Shown here in pieces: positions 34,220 to 41,255 of a stretch of DNA of 41,255 bases. Both the position numbers and the translations under genes were made by a program. Origin of the DNA: Nitrospirota bacterium (GTDB lineage: Bacteria > Nitrospirota > Thermodesulfovibrionia > Thermodesulfovibrionales > UBA6898); NCBI GenBank assembly GCA_016215155.1, contig JACRLQ010000034.1, forward strand, positions 1 through 41,255, in the 5' to 3' direction. Below the pieces are notes generated by a model that saw only the letters and a list, made by a program, of their open reading frames with translations, was not told where the DNA came from and made no database searches. Within the stretch, counting starts at the first letter, position 1, and every line of letters begins with the position of its first letter.

Positions 34220-35830
34220 ATGGATCAGAACCTGACCATCTTCAACCTGATAAGCGAACTGAGCGGGATCATAAACTCAAGCCTGAGTATCGGCACCGTA
34301 TTCAGGATCATGGTCTCGGAGATAAGGAAACTGGTCGGCTATGACCGCGCGAGCCTTCTGTTGTTCAATGAAGCGGACAATAACATGCTGATCTTCGCCC
34401 TCGATACCGAGATGAACACGGTCATGAAAAAAGGTGTGAAGGCCCCGGTAGAAGGCACCAGCGCCGGATGGGTCATAATGAACAACGAGCCCTGGATAAA
34501 CTATGACCTGAGGGACCTCAGATTCCCCCTTGATAAAAAACTCTTCGACGAGGGCCTCAGGTCCACGATAAGCGTCCCCCTTTATCATGACAAGGTCCTG
34601 GGTGTATTCAACCTCGACAGTACCCGGCCTTTCAGATATTCCGAAGAAGACCTCCGGATACTGCTGCCTGCCGCGAAGCATATTTCGATAGCCCTCGAAA
34701 ATGCGCTCCTTTTCCAGGAGATCTCGAGGGAGAAGAAAGAGTGGGAGAGGACCTTTGATTCCATTACGGACATGGTATGGATCGAAGATATCAGGCAGCG
34801 GGTGATCCGCGCCAATCAAACGCTTTTGAAAAAGGCCGGTCTGTCTTCGGTCGAGATTTCCGGCAAACGGTGCTGGGAGATTTTCTACAGGATAGGCATC
34901 AATACTCAGGAATGCGCCTGCTCCGAGACTGTCGCTAGCAGGAGGCAGTCGTTCATGGAATTAAAAGGCATGATGGGACAGATCTGCCATTTCTGGGCTT
35001 ATCCGCTGACCGATGAAGAGGGGCGCCTGTATGCCGTAGTCCATTATCTCAAGGATGTCTCTGACCAAAAGAGGCTCGAACAGCAGCTGATAAGGTCCGA
35101 CAGGCTCGCCTCGCTCGGCACCCTGGTCGCCGGTATTGCCCATGAAATCAATAATCCTCTTGGCATAATTGCCGGGTATTCGGAGGCCCTTCTGGACAGG
35201 GCTAAAGACAAGAAGCTGCTTGGGACGGCGGAGTTCGAGGATTTTCCGGAATACCTCGAAACGATCCATAACGAGATCTTCAGATGTAAGGACATCTTAA
35301 ACAGTCTCCTTGATTTTGCGAGGCCCTCCGGAGGCATATACAGGGAGATCGATATCAATGAACTGATAAAGGAGGTCATCCTCCTTGTAAATCACAGGGC
35401 CAAACGTCTGGACCATAATATTCAACTGAGCCTCAACAGGGACCTGCCCAGGATCTACGCCGATCCCGGGAGCCTCAGGCAGGTCTTCATGAATATCATC
35501 ATGAACTCTATGTACTTTACCCCCGGGAAGGGCAGGATCGTGATAAGGAGCAGCAGGAGCAACGGGATACAGGGGAAGAAATATCTGGAGAATGTTTCGA
35601 GCATCACCGTTTCCGTAGCGGATTCGGGGGCCGGAATCCCCGAAGAAAACATCGATAAGATATTCGACCCTTTTTTTACGACCAAGCCTGTCGGCGAGGG
35701 GACCGGGCTCGGACTTTCGATCTGCCACAAGATAGTCGAGGACCATAACGGCAGCATAGATGTAATAAGCGAGGAGGGCAAGGGCACGACCTTCAGCATA
35801 AGGCTCCCGGCGCGGTCCGGCCATGATTAG
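34220..35830 (+). CDS. Soluble histidine kinase with GAF and PAS domains
   Basis: The 536-residue kinase has no membrane helix, so it senses in the cytoplasm. Residues about 10-165 are GAF (ELSGIINSSLSIGTVFRIM, ISVPLYHDKVLGVFNLD) and about 175-290 PAS, with Cys-rich RIGINTQECACSET. Phospho-acceptor H308 sits in GIAHEINNPLGIIAGYSEAL; the ATPase has NIIMNSMYFT, DSGAGIPEENI, FDPFFTTK and GEGTGLGLSICHKI. The 3' end overlaps the sigma54-type response regulator by 8 nt, so these are partners. No Shine-Dalgarno precedes the ATG. Confidence 0.95.
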   Translation: MDQNLTIFNLISELSGIINSSLSIGTVFRIMVSEIRKLVGYDRASLLLFNEADNNMLIFALDTEMNTVMKKGVKAPVEGTSAGWVIMNNEPWINYDLRDLRFPLDKKLFDEGLRSTISVPLYHDKVLGVFNLDSTRPFRYSEEDLRILLPAAKHISIALENALLFQEISREKKEWERTFDSITDMVWIEDIRQRVIRANQTLLKKAGLSSVEISGKRCWEIFYRIGINTQECACSETVASRRQSFMELKGMMGQICHFWAYPLTDEEGRLYAVVHYLKDVSDQKRLEQQLIRSDRLASLGTLVAGIAHEINNPLGIIAGYSEALLDRAKDKKLLGTAEFEDFPEYLETIHNEIFRCKDILNSLLDFARPSGGIYREIDINELIKEVILLVNHRAKRLDHNIQLSLNRDLPRIYADPGSLRQVFMNIIMNSMYFTPGKGRIVIRSSRSNGIQGKKYLENVSSITVSVADSGAGIPEENIDKIFDPFFTTKPVGEGTGLGLSICHKIVEDHNGSIDVISEEGKGTTFSIRLPARSGHD

Positions 35831-37157
35831 AATCCTGGTGGTTGACGACGAAGAGCCGATAAGAAGGCTCTTAAAAAAAGAGCTGACCCGAAAGGGTTTT
35901 TCCGTCGAGGCCGCCTCTGACGGCGAAGGGGCCTTAGGGCTTATCAAAGAAAGCATCTTCGACGTCATCCTCCTTGATATCGTTATGCCGGGGATAAACG
36001 GTATCGGGCTTATGAAGAAACTCCATTATGACCCGTCTTCCCCGGTAATAATCGTGCTTACCGGAAAGGCGACGGTCGAGACGGCCGTTGAAGCGATGAA
36101 GCATGGGGCTTATGATTACCTCACAAAGCCGTACAAGCTGGACGAACTGGTCATCGTCATAAACCGCGCGTATGAGTATGGAAAATTGAGCATGAAAACC
36201 CAGCTCCTTCAGCAGGAACTCCTGAGGGTAGAGTCAACGTCCGAATTTATATCGAACAGTCCGCAGATGAAGTCCATTATGGGGCTTATAAGAAAAATCG
36301 CCCCGACAGATTCCGCGGTCCTTATCCAGGGCGAAAGCGGCACCGGCAAAGAGCTGGTGGCCAATACTATATGGCATAACAGCGGGAGGAACAGGACCCC
36401 TTTGATAGCCCTTAACTGTGCGACGCTCTCCGAGAATCTAATCGAATCCGAGATCTTCGGCCACGAGAAGGGGTCTTTTACGAGCGCGTACCAGACCAAA
36501 CACGGGATCGTGGAGGTCGCGGACAAGGGCACTCTGTTTTTGGATGAAATAGGGGAGATGCCGCTGGGGCTGCAGGCGAAGCTTCTGAGGTTCCTCGATT
36601 CAGGTGAATTCAGGAGACTCGGGAGTAACAGGACCCTTAACGTTGATGTGAGGGTCCTCGCCGCAACGAACAAAAACCTGCTGGAGAGAGTGAAGGCCGG
36701 GGCATTCAGGGAGGACCTCTATTACAGGCTGAATGTCATAAATATTACTATTCCGCCACTGAGGGAGAGGAGGGAAGACATCTCCGGACTCACCTCATAT
36801 TTTATGGATAAATACAGCCGGAAACTCTCCAAGTCTGTCGCCGGAGTGAGTCCTGACGCCATTGAGGCCCTTGGTCGATATGATTGGCCGGGCAATGTAA
36901 GAGAACTCGAAAATGTGATCGAACGGGCCGTCATACTCTGCGACGCCGGAAGCATCTCGGTAGAAGACCTGTCGATTCCGGCGCTTTCTTTCTCCCCGGA
37001 TGTCACGGGACGACAGCCGTCTCTTGAGGACATGGAAAGGGATTATATTCTAAAGGTCCTTAATGGGGCGCGGGGCAACCAGTCGAAGGCTAGCCAGATA
37101 CTGGGCATTGACAGAAAGACGCTTTATCACAAATTGAAGAAATACGGGATAAACTAG
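35823..37157 (+). CDS. NtrC-family sigma54-dependent response regulator
   Basis: A receiver domain (D8/D9, phospho-acceptor D52 in LLDIVMPGING, lysine in TKPYKL) is followed by an AAA+ domain with Walker A GESGTGK (170-176), GTLFLDEIGEM (Walker B), RVLAATNKNL and FREDLYYRLNV. A Fis-type helix-turn-helix ends the protein (GNQSKASQILGIDRKTLYHK). The sigma54-contacting loop reads GSFTSA (217-222) instead of GAFTGA. The functional threonine remains, but the second glycine is serine. It is encoded with the GAF/PAS kinase and would activate sigma54 promoters in response to it; targets are not evident here. Confidence 0.95.
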   Translation: MIRILVVDDEEPIRRLLKKELTRKGFSVEAASDGEGALGLIKESIFDVILLDIVMPGINGIGLMKKLHYDPSSPVIIVLTGKATVETAVEAMKHGAYDYLTKPYKLDELVIVINRAYEYGKLSMKTQLLQQELLRVESTSEFISNSPQMKSIMGLIRKIAPTDSAVLIQGESGTGKELVANTIWHNSGRNRTPLIALNCATLSENLIESEIFGHEKGSFTSAYQTKHGIVEVADKGTLFLDEIGEMPLGLQAKLLRFLDSGEFRRLGSNRTLNVDVRVLAATNKNLLERVKAGAFREDLYYRLNVINITIPPLRERREDISGLTSYFMDKYSRKLSKSVAGVSPDAIEALGRYDWPGNVRELENVIERAVILCDAGSISVEDLSIPALSFSPDVTGRQPSLEDMERDYILKVLNGARGNQSKASQILGIDRKTLYHKLKKYGIN

Positions 37158-37744
37158 GACCCCTGTCCGAGAAGTGCTCTGTACACTGCTTCGACCTGCT
37201 TTGACGTCTCCTCTTTTGTGCCGGTATTGTCTATCGAATAATCGGAAAGACGGATTTTGTCCTCAATAGGCATCTGTACCGCCAGTCTGGCCTCCGCCTC
37301 CCGAGGCGCTATCCCGGATTTTATCAGACGTTTCAGGGCCTCGTCTTTCGTCGTATAGACCGTAATTGTTTTGTCGAACCTGCCGCTACGGCCCGCCTCG
37401 AAAAGCAGCGGCACCTCAACGACCGCAACCTGCCGAAGGTCCTTCATATCTTTTATGAAAGCGTCTATTTTTTCGAATACCAGCGGGTGGATCAGCTCCT
37501 CCAGCCTGTTCCTGAGGACAGGATCATGGAAGACCCGGCGAGCTATGGCTTTTTTGTCGAGCCTGCCGGAACCCTCAAGCACCCCGCCGATCATCTGTTC
37601 TATACTGTCGATAACAGGTTGTTCTTCCAACAGCTGCTCTACGACCTTGTCGCAGTCAAGCACGGCGGCGCCAAAAGAGGCAAACAGGGAAAGAACTGAA
37701 CTCTTTCCCATACCGTAATTGCCTGTCAGAGCGGCGACGATCAT
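37154..37744 (-). CDS. coaE: Dephospho-CoA kinase
   Basis: CoaE performs the last step of coenzyme A synthesis. The P-loop is GNYGMGKSS (8-16), followed by LDCDKVVEQLL, a DxD-like site, HPLVFEKI, VVEVPLLFEAG and the CoaE-type lid RLIKSGIAPREAEARLA. I chose the ATG at 37744 (196 residues), since the reading frame upstream has no family similarity. No Shine-Dalgarno is visible and TATAAT lies 9 nt upstream. Its stop and the stop of the convergent regulator share the 4-bp palindrome CTAG. Confidence 0.95.
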   Translation of the reverse strand: MIVAALTGNYGMGKSSVLSLFASFGAAVLDCDKVVEQLLEEQPVIDSIEQMIGGVLEGSGRLDKKAIARRVFHDPVLRNRLEELIHPLVFEKIDAFIKDMKDLRQVAVVEVPLLFEAGRSGRFDKTITVYTTKDEALKRLIKSGIAPREAEARLAVQMPIEDKIRLSDYSIDNTGTKEETSKQVEAVYRALLGQGS

Positions 37745-37753
37745 AATGGTTAT

Positions 37754-37759
37754 ATTATA
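37754..37759 (-). promoter_or_regulatory. Probable -10 element of coaE
   Basis: TATAAT on the minus strand lies 9 nt before the coaE ATG at 37744, so the leader would be about two nucleotides or none. A TG lies one base too far for a standard extended -10, and no good -35 is seen. Confidence 0.4.
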
Positions 37760-37785
37760 TGCATATCTGTGTGAAAGTAACATTC

Positions 37786-37979
37786 TAAGATTCCCCTCAC
37801 CCCCGACCTCTCTCTCAATGGAGAGGGGGTTGTATTATTTCACCCGTGGCCGGAGGCGATTTTGATATTTCACCTTTTTATTCTGTAGGGGCAATCCCTC
37901 TGTGGTTGCCCGGTCTGACGAATATCCTATTTTAATCCCCTCGCCCTTGAGGGAGAGGGTCAGGGTGAGGGGGCTCTTA
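37786..37979. repeat. Nested inverted repeats with a REP-like centre
   Basis: A 44-nt C-rich segment at 37786-37829 (with CCCCTCACCC and CTCTCTCAA) recurs inverted at 37937-37979 with roughly 80% identity. Between them, 37885-37911 is a REP-like hairpin (GTAGGGGCAATCC then GTGGTTGCCC) related to the pair at 33923-34030. The 374-nt gap 37784-38157 holds this element and a promoter but no gene. Confidence 0.75.
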
Positions 37980-38046
37980 GGACGGCAGCAGGGGGTCTGA
38001 ACGATTACGGTATGACCTCGGCATACGTCTAGATTTCCCTCCGGAA

Positions 38047-38076
38047 TTGACGCGGTTTTACGCCCTGCGTTATAGT
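38047..38076 (+). promoter_or_regulatory. Probable promoter of the DUF262-HNH gene
   Basis: TTGACG (38047-38052), 18 nt and TATAGT (38071-38076) resemble sigma70 elements. AAGGAG at 38141-38146 provides a ribosome binding site 11 nt before the ATG at 38158. Confidence 0.55.
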
Positions 38077-38157
38077 AAAGAAATAGAAAAAAGTATTATT
38101 CAACGGACGAGATTGATATTATTGGCCAGCATAATAATGAAAGGAGACGAATAATTT

Positions 38158-39459
38158 ATGACGCAAAACATTTATTCAGAATATGGAGATAAGACCATTC
38201 AGGAATTCGTCCACCTATTCAATAACGGCCAATTAAATCTTGAACCGGGGTTCCAACGAAAATCAGTCTGGAACATATCGGATCGTAGAAAACTCATTGA
38301 ATCTATCTTTCAAAACTATCCGGTGCCGTCAATCTTTCTTTACAAACAAAACCATAATGGTCGGCTATGTTACGACGTAATTGATGGTAAACAAAGGCTT
38401 GAATCAATATTGATGTTTCAAGGACTCGGTCGTTTTCGAGGTCAGCGTTATTCGGTGAAGGCACGAATAGATGAACATGAGGGGCTTGCCGAATGGAATT
38501 GGCAGCGCGTTACCAAACGTCGCCATGAGCATCGCTTCATGGGTTATAAGATTCAGATCGTTGAAGTGTCAGGCGAGTTTTCAGACATCGTTGATCTCTT
38601 TGTTCGTATCAACTCCACCGGCAAGAGCCTTGCCGGGGCGGAGAAACGTCACGCCCGTTTTTATCATAGCCCGTTCCTCAAACTTGCTGGCCGGCTTGCG
38701 GAGGGGAAAAAGAAATATTTTGAGGACAATCACATCTTATCAAAAGGTCAAATTAGCCGGATGAAGCATGTTGAATTGACGTGCGAACTTTTAGCATCCA
38801 TCCATGCGTCAGGCCCAATAAATAAGAAAAAGGCACTCGATGGAATTTTAGCTGGGCAGTCGTTTGATCAGCGCAGTATGCAACGTTGTGTGAAAGACTT
38901 TGATCACACACTGAATCTCGTGAAACGTGTTTTCCCCGATCTTCGGACAACACGGTTTAGCAAAGTCTCTGACTTTTATTCGCTTTTCCTGATTGTTTGG
39001 GCAATGGACAAAGCCAACTGCATTCTTACAGACACGAAGCGGAATCAGCAGGCTCAGAAACTGTTGTCGTGGCTCTCTGATGGTGTCACAGTTGTAAGAG
39101 ATCAAGTAAAAAAGGCAGAAGGGGCCAAGCCAGATCAGCGCATTTTTGCAGACTATTTGCTGACTGTGCAAGGTGACACTGACAGCATCGCAAATCGCAA
39201 ACGGCGGGCAGACATTTTGCGCCAAATCGTGGGTGGCATATTCGAGCGGAAAGACGACAAAAGAGGATTTACCGCTGAACAGCGCAGTTTAATTTGGCAT
39301 ACGGAAGAGAATCAAAAGTGTAACAAATGCGGGCAATCATTAACGTGGAACAACTTTACAGTTGACCATGTTAAACCACATTCGCGTGGCGGTAAGACTA
39401 CCTTGAGCAATGCGGCTCTCATGTGCCGCAGTTGTAATTCAATAAAAGGAAATAGATAG
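38158..39459 (+). CDS. DUF262-HNH endonuclease, probable phage-defence protein
   Basis: The N-terminal DUF262 domain, as in GmrS of the GmrSD type IV restriction system, shows PGFQRKSVW (30-38) and DGKQR (76-80), which form the ParB-like nucleotide-binding/hydrolysis site. A helical middle region follows. The last 46 residues are an HNH nuclease with zinc cysteines C388/C391 and C423/C426, DH at 403-404, H408, N418 and N427. The fusion into one 433-residue protein suggests nucleotide-controlled DNA cleavage. It starts a run of three same-strand accessory genes of lower GC than the left part of the window. Function as defence is inferred from family. Confidence 0.87.
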   Translation: MTQNIYSEYGDKTIQEFVHLFNNGQLNLEPGFQRKSVWNISDRRKLIESIFQNYPVPSIFLYKQNHNGRLCYDVIDGKQRLESILMFQGLGRFRGQRYSVKARIDEHEGLAEWNWQRVTKRRHEHRFMGYKIQIVEVSGEFSDIVDLFVRINSTGKSLAGAEKRHARFYHSPFLKLAGRLAEGKKKYFEDNHILSKGQISRMKHVELTCELLASIHASGPINKKKALDGILAGQSFDQRSMQRCVKDFDHTLNLVKRVFPDLRTTRFSKVSDFYSLFLIVWAMDKANCILTDTKRNQQAQKLLSWLSDGVTVVRDQVKKAEGAKPDQRIFADYLLTVQGDTDSIANRKRRADILRQIVGGIFERKDDKRGFTAEQRSLIWHTEENQKCNKCGQSLTWNNFTVDHVKPHSRGGKTTLSNAALMCRSCNSIKGNR

Positions 39460-39547
39460 GAATAAGAGTACTTACAATAATCGAGGCATTCGGGAAGATC
39501 CTCAGTGGTTTTATTAAGGGCTGTTGGGCGTGTGCTAACAAAATACG

Positions 39548-40201
39548 ATGACGAATAACAAATCAACGACACTCGATTTGTACAACTTCTATGCGCAATG
39601 TAATCTTGGCATGCATATAAATTATTATAATGAGCACAGACGACTGGTCCATAATGAGATCGTTTGGATTAATAAGAAATTGCAGGATAGTAACACAGAT
39701 CAGAAGGATCTTATAGAGCTTGAAATCAAAAAACAGACGTATGAATCCTCATATCACGACTACATGATCATAAACTGCTACCTCATGATGTATGCCCATT
39801 TTGAGGAATGTTTGGCTGTAGCTTTTCGACTATTTCCGAAGGGTGAATATGTAACTAATGGAGCCGGTTTGAATAGATTCAATGAGGCTTTTCTGAACAA
39901 ATATTCGATCAGAATAACTGAAGCTCCCTCATGGCCGTTTCTAAATGATTGCTCACAACTGCGTAATGTCCTGCTGCATGCAGCTGGTAACATCACACTT
40001 GTGAGGGACAAAAAGAAAATAGATACTATCATCAGCAGGCATAGCAATTTGGTGAGACTTTCAAGTTCTCGCATTAATCTAGAGGGGCAGATACTAAATG
40101 AATTCTCAAAGGCACTGTCAGAATTTGTAGAATGGGTGGGTTCCAAAATAGAAATGCAGCAAAACTCACTTAAGAAAGACGAAGGGAAACAAAGCGGCTG
40201 A
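39548..40201 (+). CDS. HEPN-like protein of unknown function
   Basis: This 217-residue helical protein contains R139-N140-x3-H144 (LRNVLLHAAG), which fits the R(N/H/D)x3-4H active-site motif of HEPN ribonucleases, preceded by a helix with CYLMMYAHFEECLAVAF typical of HEPN helix 2. HEPN RNases are widespread in toxin-antitoxin, CRISPR and abortive-infection systems. No antitoxin nucleotidyltransferase gene is next to it. It lies 88 nt after the DUF262-HNH gene and 45 nt before a BRO/DinD gene. The start ATG has no clear ribosome binding site. Family assignment rests on the motif and helices only. Confidence 0.6.
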   Translation: MTNNKSTTLDLYNFYAQCNLGMHINYYNEHRRLVHNEIVWINKKLQDSNTDQKDLIELEIKKQTYESSYHDYMIINCYLMMYAHFEECLAVAFRLFPKGEYVTNGAGLNRFNEAFLNKYSIRITEAPSWPFLNDCSQLRNVLLHAAGNITLVRDKKKIDTIISRHSNLVRLSSSRINLEGQILNEFSKALSEFVEWVGSKIEMQQNSLKKDEGKQSG

Positions 40202-40246
40202 CCCTTAGCCGTTGCGAGACGCCGGAATTAGGGAATCAGCTGAAAA

Positions 40247-41077
40247 ATGACGCCTGCACAGTTATTAGCGGGGAGGAAAATCCGCCGCTATTACGATGCG
40301 CAAACAGAAACCTGGTATTTTTCAATTATTGATGTTGTATCAGCGCTTACGGTTTCAATAAATCCGACGGATTACCTGAAAAAGCTCAGAAAAAGGGATA
40401 TAGAACTTGGCGCCTACCTAGGGACAAACTGTCCCCAGGTAGAAATGCTGACAGAAACGAGAAAAAAAAGAAAAACTCTTGGAGGATCTGTTCAACATAT
40501 TTTGCGGCTCGTTCAGTCCATTCCATCTCCCAAAGCCGAACCTTTCAAGCAATGGCTGGCCAAGGTGGGATATGAACGCATTCAGGATATGAGCGACCCC
40601 GCTCGTTCACTCGACCGGGCGCGTGAATACTGGCAACAGCTCGGCAGAAGTGAAAAATGGATTCAGCAGCGGATGATGGGTCAGGAAACCCGTAATAAAC
40701 TCACTGATTACTGGAAAGATCACGAAATTACAAAAGAGGAAGAGTATGCCATTCTCACCAATATTATTCATCAGGAGTGGAGCGGAGTTGATGTAAAAAA
40801 GCATAAAGAAATAAAAGGGCTTAAAACACAGAACCTTCGCGACCACATGAATGAAGCGGAGTTGATTTTCACGGCGCTTGCAGAGCTCTCCACCAGGCAG
40901 ATTGCCGAAAGCGTGAATGCTACCGGAGTGGTTGAAAATGCGGATGCTGGCAAAAAAGGCGGCAAAATAGCCCAAAAAGCCCGCTTGGAACTGGAGTTGA
41001 AAACCGGAAAAAGCGTCATCACATCCGAAAATTATCTTCCTCCAGTAAAAAAACAAAAGCGGTTAACCCATAAGTAG
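40247..41077 (+). CDS. BRO-N/DinD-family protein
   Basis: The N-terminus (IRRYYDAQTETWYFSIIDVV, LTVSINPTDYLKKLRKRD) is a BRO-N domain, found in phage antirepressors and the DNA-damage-inducible protein DinD. The C-terminal stretch AGKKGGKIAQKARLELELKT and SVITSENYL is the DinD-type ending. The 276-residue length agrees. Its function is unknown; DinD has been linked to RecA inhibition in E. coli. It may be a phage or mobile-element passenger, in keeping with the neighbouring HEPN, DUF262-HNH and transposase genes. Confidence 0.85.
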   Translation: MTPAQLLAGRKIRRYYDAQTETWYFSIIDVVSALTVSINPTDYLKKLRKRDIELGAYLGTNCPQVEMLTETRKKRKTLGGSVQHILRLVQSIPSPKAEPFKQWLAKVGYERIQDMSDPARSLDRAREYWQQLGRSEKWIQQRMMGQETRNKLTDYWKDHEITKEEEYAILTNIIHQEWSGVDVKKHKEIKGLKTQNLRDHMNEAELIFTALAELSTRQIAESVNATGVVENADAGKKGGKIAQKARLELELKTGKSVITSENYLPPVKKQKRLTHK

Positions 41078-41145
41078 TGTCTGTGTATGAATTGCCTTTT
41101 TTTGGCCGTCATTCCCGCGAAGCCAACAGTAGACATAATGTATTA

Positions 41146-41228
41146 AACCTGTCCAACCTTAAGCGACGTGGATTAAGCTTAAGGGAATAAACCCAGAGGC
41201 TCAGAGCCACAATTAAGGAGGACAGGTT
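41146..41228 (+). ncRNA. Structured non-coding region before a probable IS110 transposase
   Basis: Long arms pair across the region: AACCTGTCC plus CCTTAA (41146-41162) against TTAAGG plus GGACAGGTT (41213-41228). Inside are the perfect palindrome TTAAGCTTAA and a GGCT-N3-AGCC hairpin (41198-41208). The 3' arm includes the AAGGAGG Shine-Dalgarno of the next gene. In IS110-group elements the non-coding left end encodes the bridge RNA that guides target choice. Whether this region is that RNA or a translational control element cannot be settled with the element cut off. Confidence 0.4.
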
Positions 41229-41255
41229 ATGAAAAATTATAGCAAATACGTAGGG
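41229..41255 (+). mobile_element. Probable IS110-family transposase, 5' end only
   Basis: Only nine codons (MKNYSKYVG) are in the window, after a strong AAGGAGG ribosome binding site. This is how many IS110 transposases begin, continuing as LDVHK at the start of the DEDD RuvC-like domain. The call depends on that short stretch plus the structured upstream region. Nothing downstream can be judged. Confidence 0.5.

Noticed and set aside
39520-39548. Possible integron attC site (GTTGGGC before the HEPN gene)
   Set aside because: The matching complementary core (GCCCAAC type) is not found 50-130 nt upstream, so the single core is chance.

Overview
The window is bacterial chromosome, most likely from a Gram-negative anaerobe or microaerophile of the Nitrospirota or Desulfobacterota type. 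The pointers are c-type heme motifs (CxxCH) in the exported parts of two signal transducers, many histidine kinases and response regulators, HEAT-repeat and DUF4388 proteins, and a sigma54 activator. No 16S rRNA or tRNA gene is visible, so this placement is an inference only.

Left edge (1-2241): the trailer end of a type I-E CRISPR array (nine repeats, eight 32-nt spacers, no cas genes in view), then one stray repeat that looks like type I-C, a PIN-toxin/Phd-antitoxin pair, and hisH. hisH is divergent from the next block.

Chemosensory block (2242-19951, all + strand): glgC overlaps a DUF4388 regulator gene. A tightly packed cluster follows: cheY, cheA, an ExeA-like AAA ATPase, cheW, a heme-motif chemoreceptor with a C-terminal PhnD-like binding domain, a PstS-like binding protein, a second chemoreceptor, a second cheW, a HEAT-repeat protein, cheR, cheB, a GAF protein and another cheY-like regulator. 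Many genes overlap by 4-30 nt. The two receptors have exactly the same HAMP-to-tip spacing and share unusual tip residues. No flagellar or motor gene is present, so the output may be pili, c-di-GMP or another process.

Minus-strand block (20010-30127): an HD-GYP protein and a HEAT protein with similar N-terminal domains, a REC-GGDEF diguanylate cyclase, then fabG-acpP-fabF-rnc. Farther right is a two-component pair: a membrane histidine kinase with a periplasmic CxxCH motif, and a response regulator whose N-terminal half looks like a ferritin/rubrerythrin four-helix domain. A 13-bp-arm hairpin sits on the ribosome binding site of the regulator, and an ATTAT-N-ATAAT palindrome occurs before both genes.

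Right part (30210-41255): a HMA metallochaperone, a DUF1460 amidase-like gene convergent with an AmpG-like permease, a membrane protein of unknown function, and an AT-rich patch holding a small membrane protein, a RAYT transposase remnant and nested REP-like palindromes. Next come a GAF/PAS histidine kinase with a sigma54-type response regulator, coaE, and a second REP-like patch. The last stretch looks like an accessory/defence island (DUF262-HNH, a HEPN-like protein, a BRO/DinD protein), followed by the first codons of a probable IS110 transposase with a structured non-coding region before it.

Several genes here (hisH, the minus-strand HEAT gene, the GAF/PAS kinase, coaE) have a -10 element almost touching the start codon and no Shine-Dalgarno, suggesting leaderless or very short-leader mRNAs.
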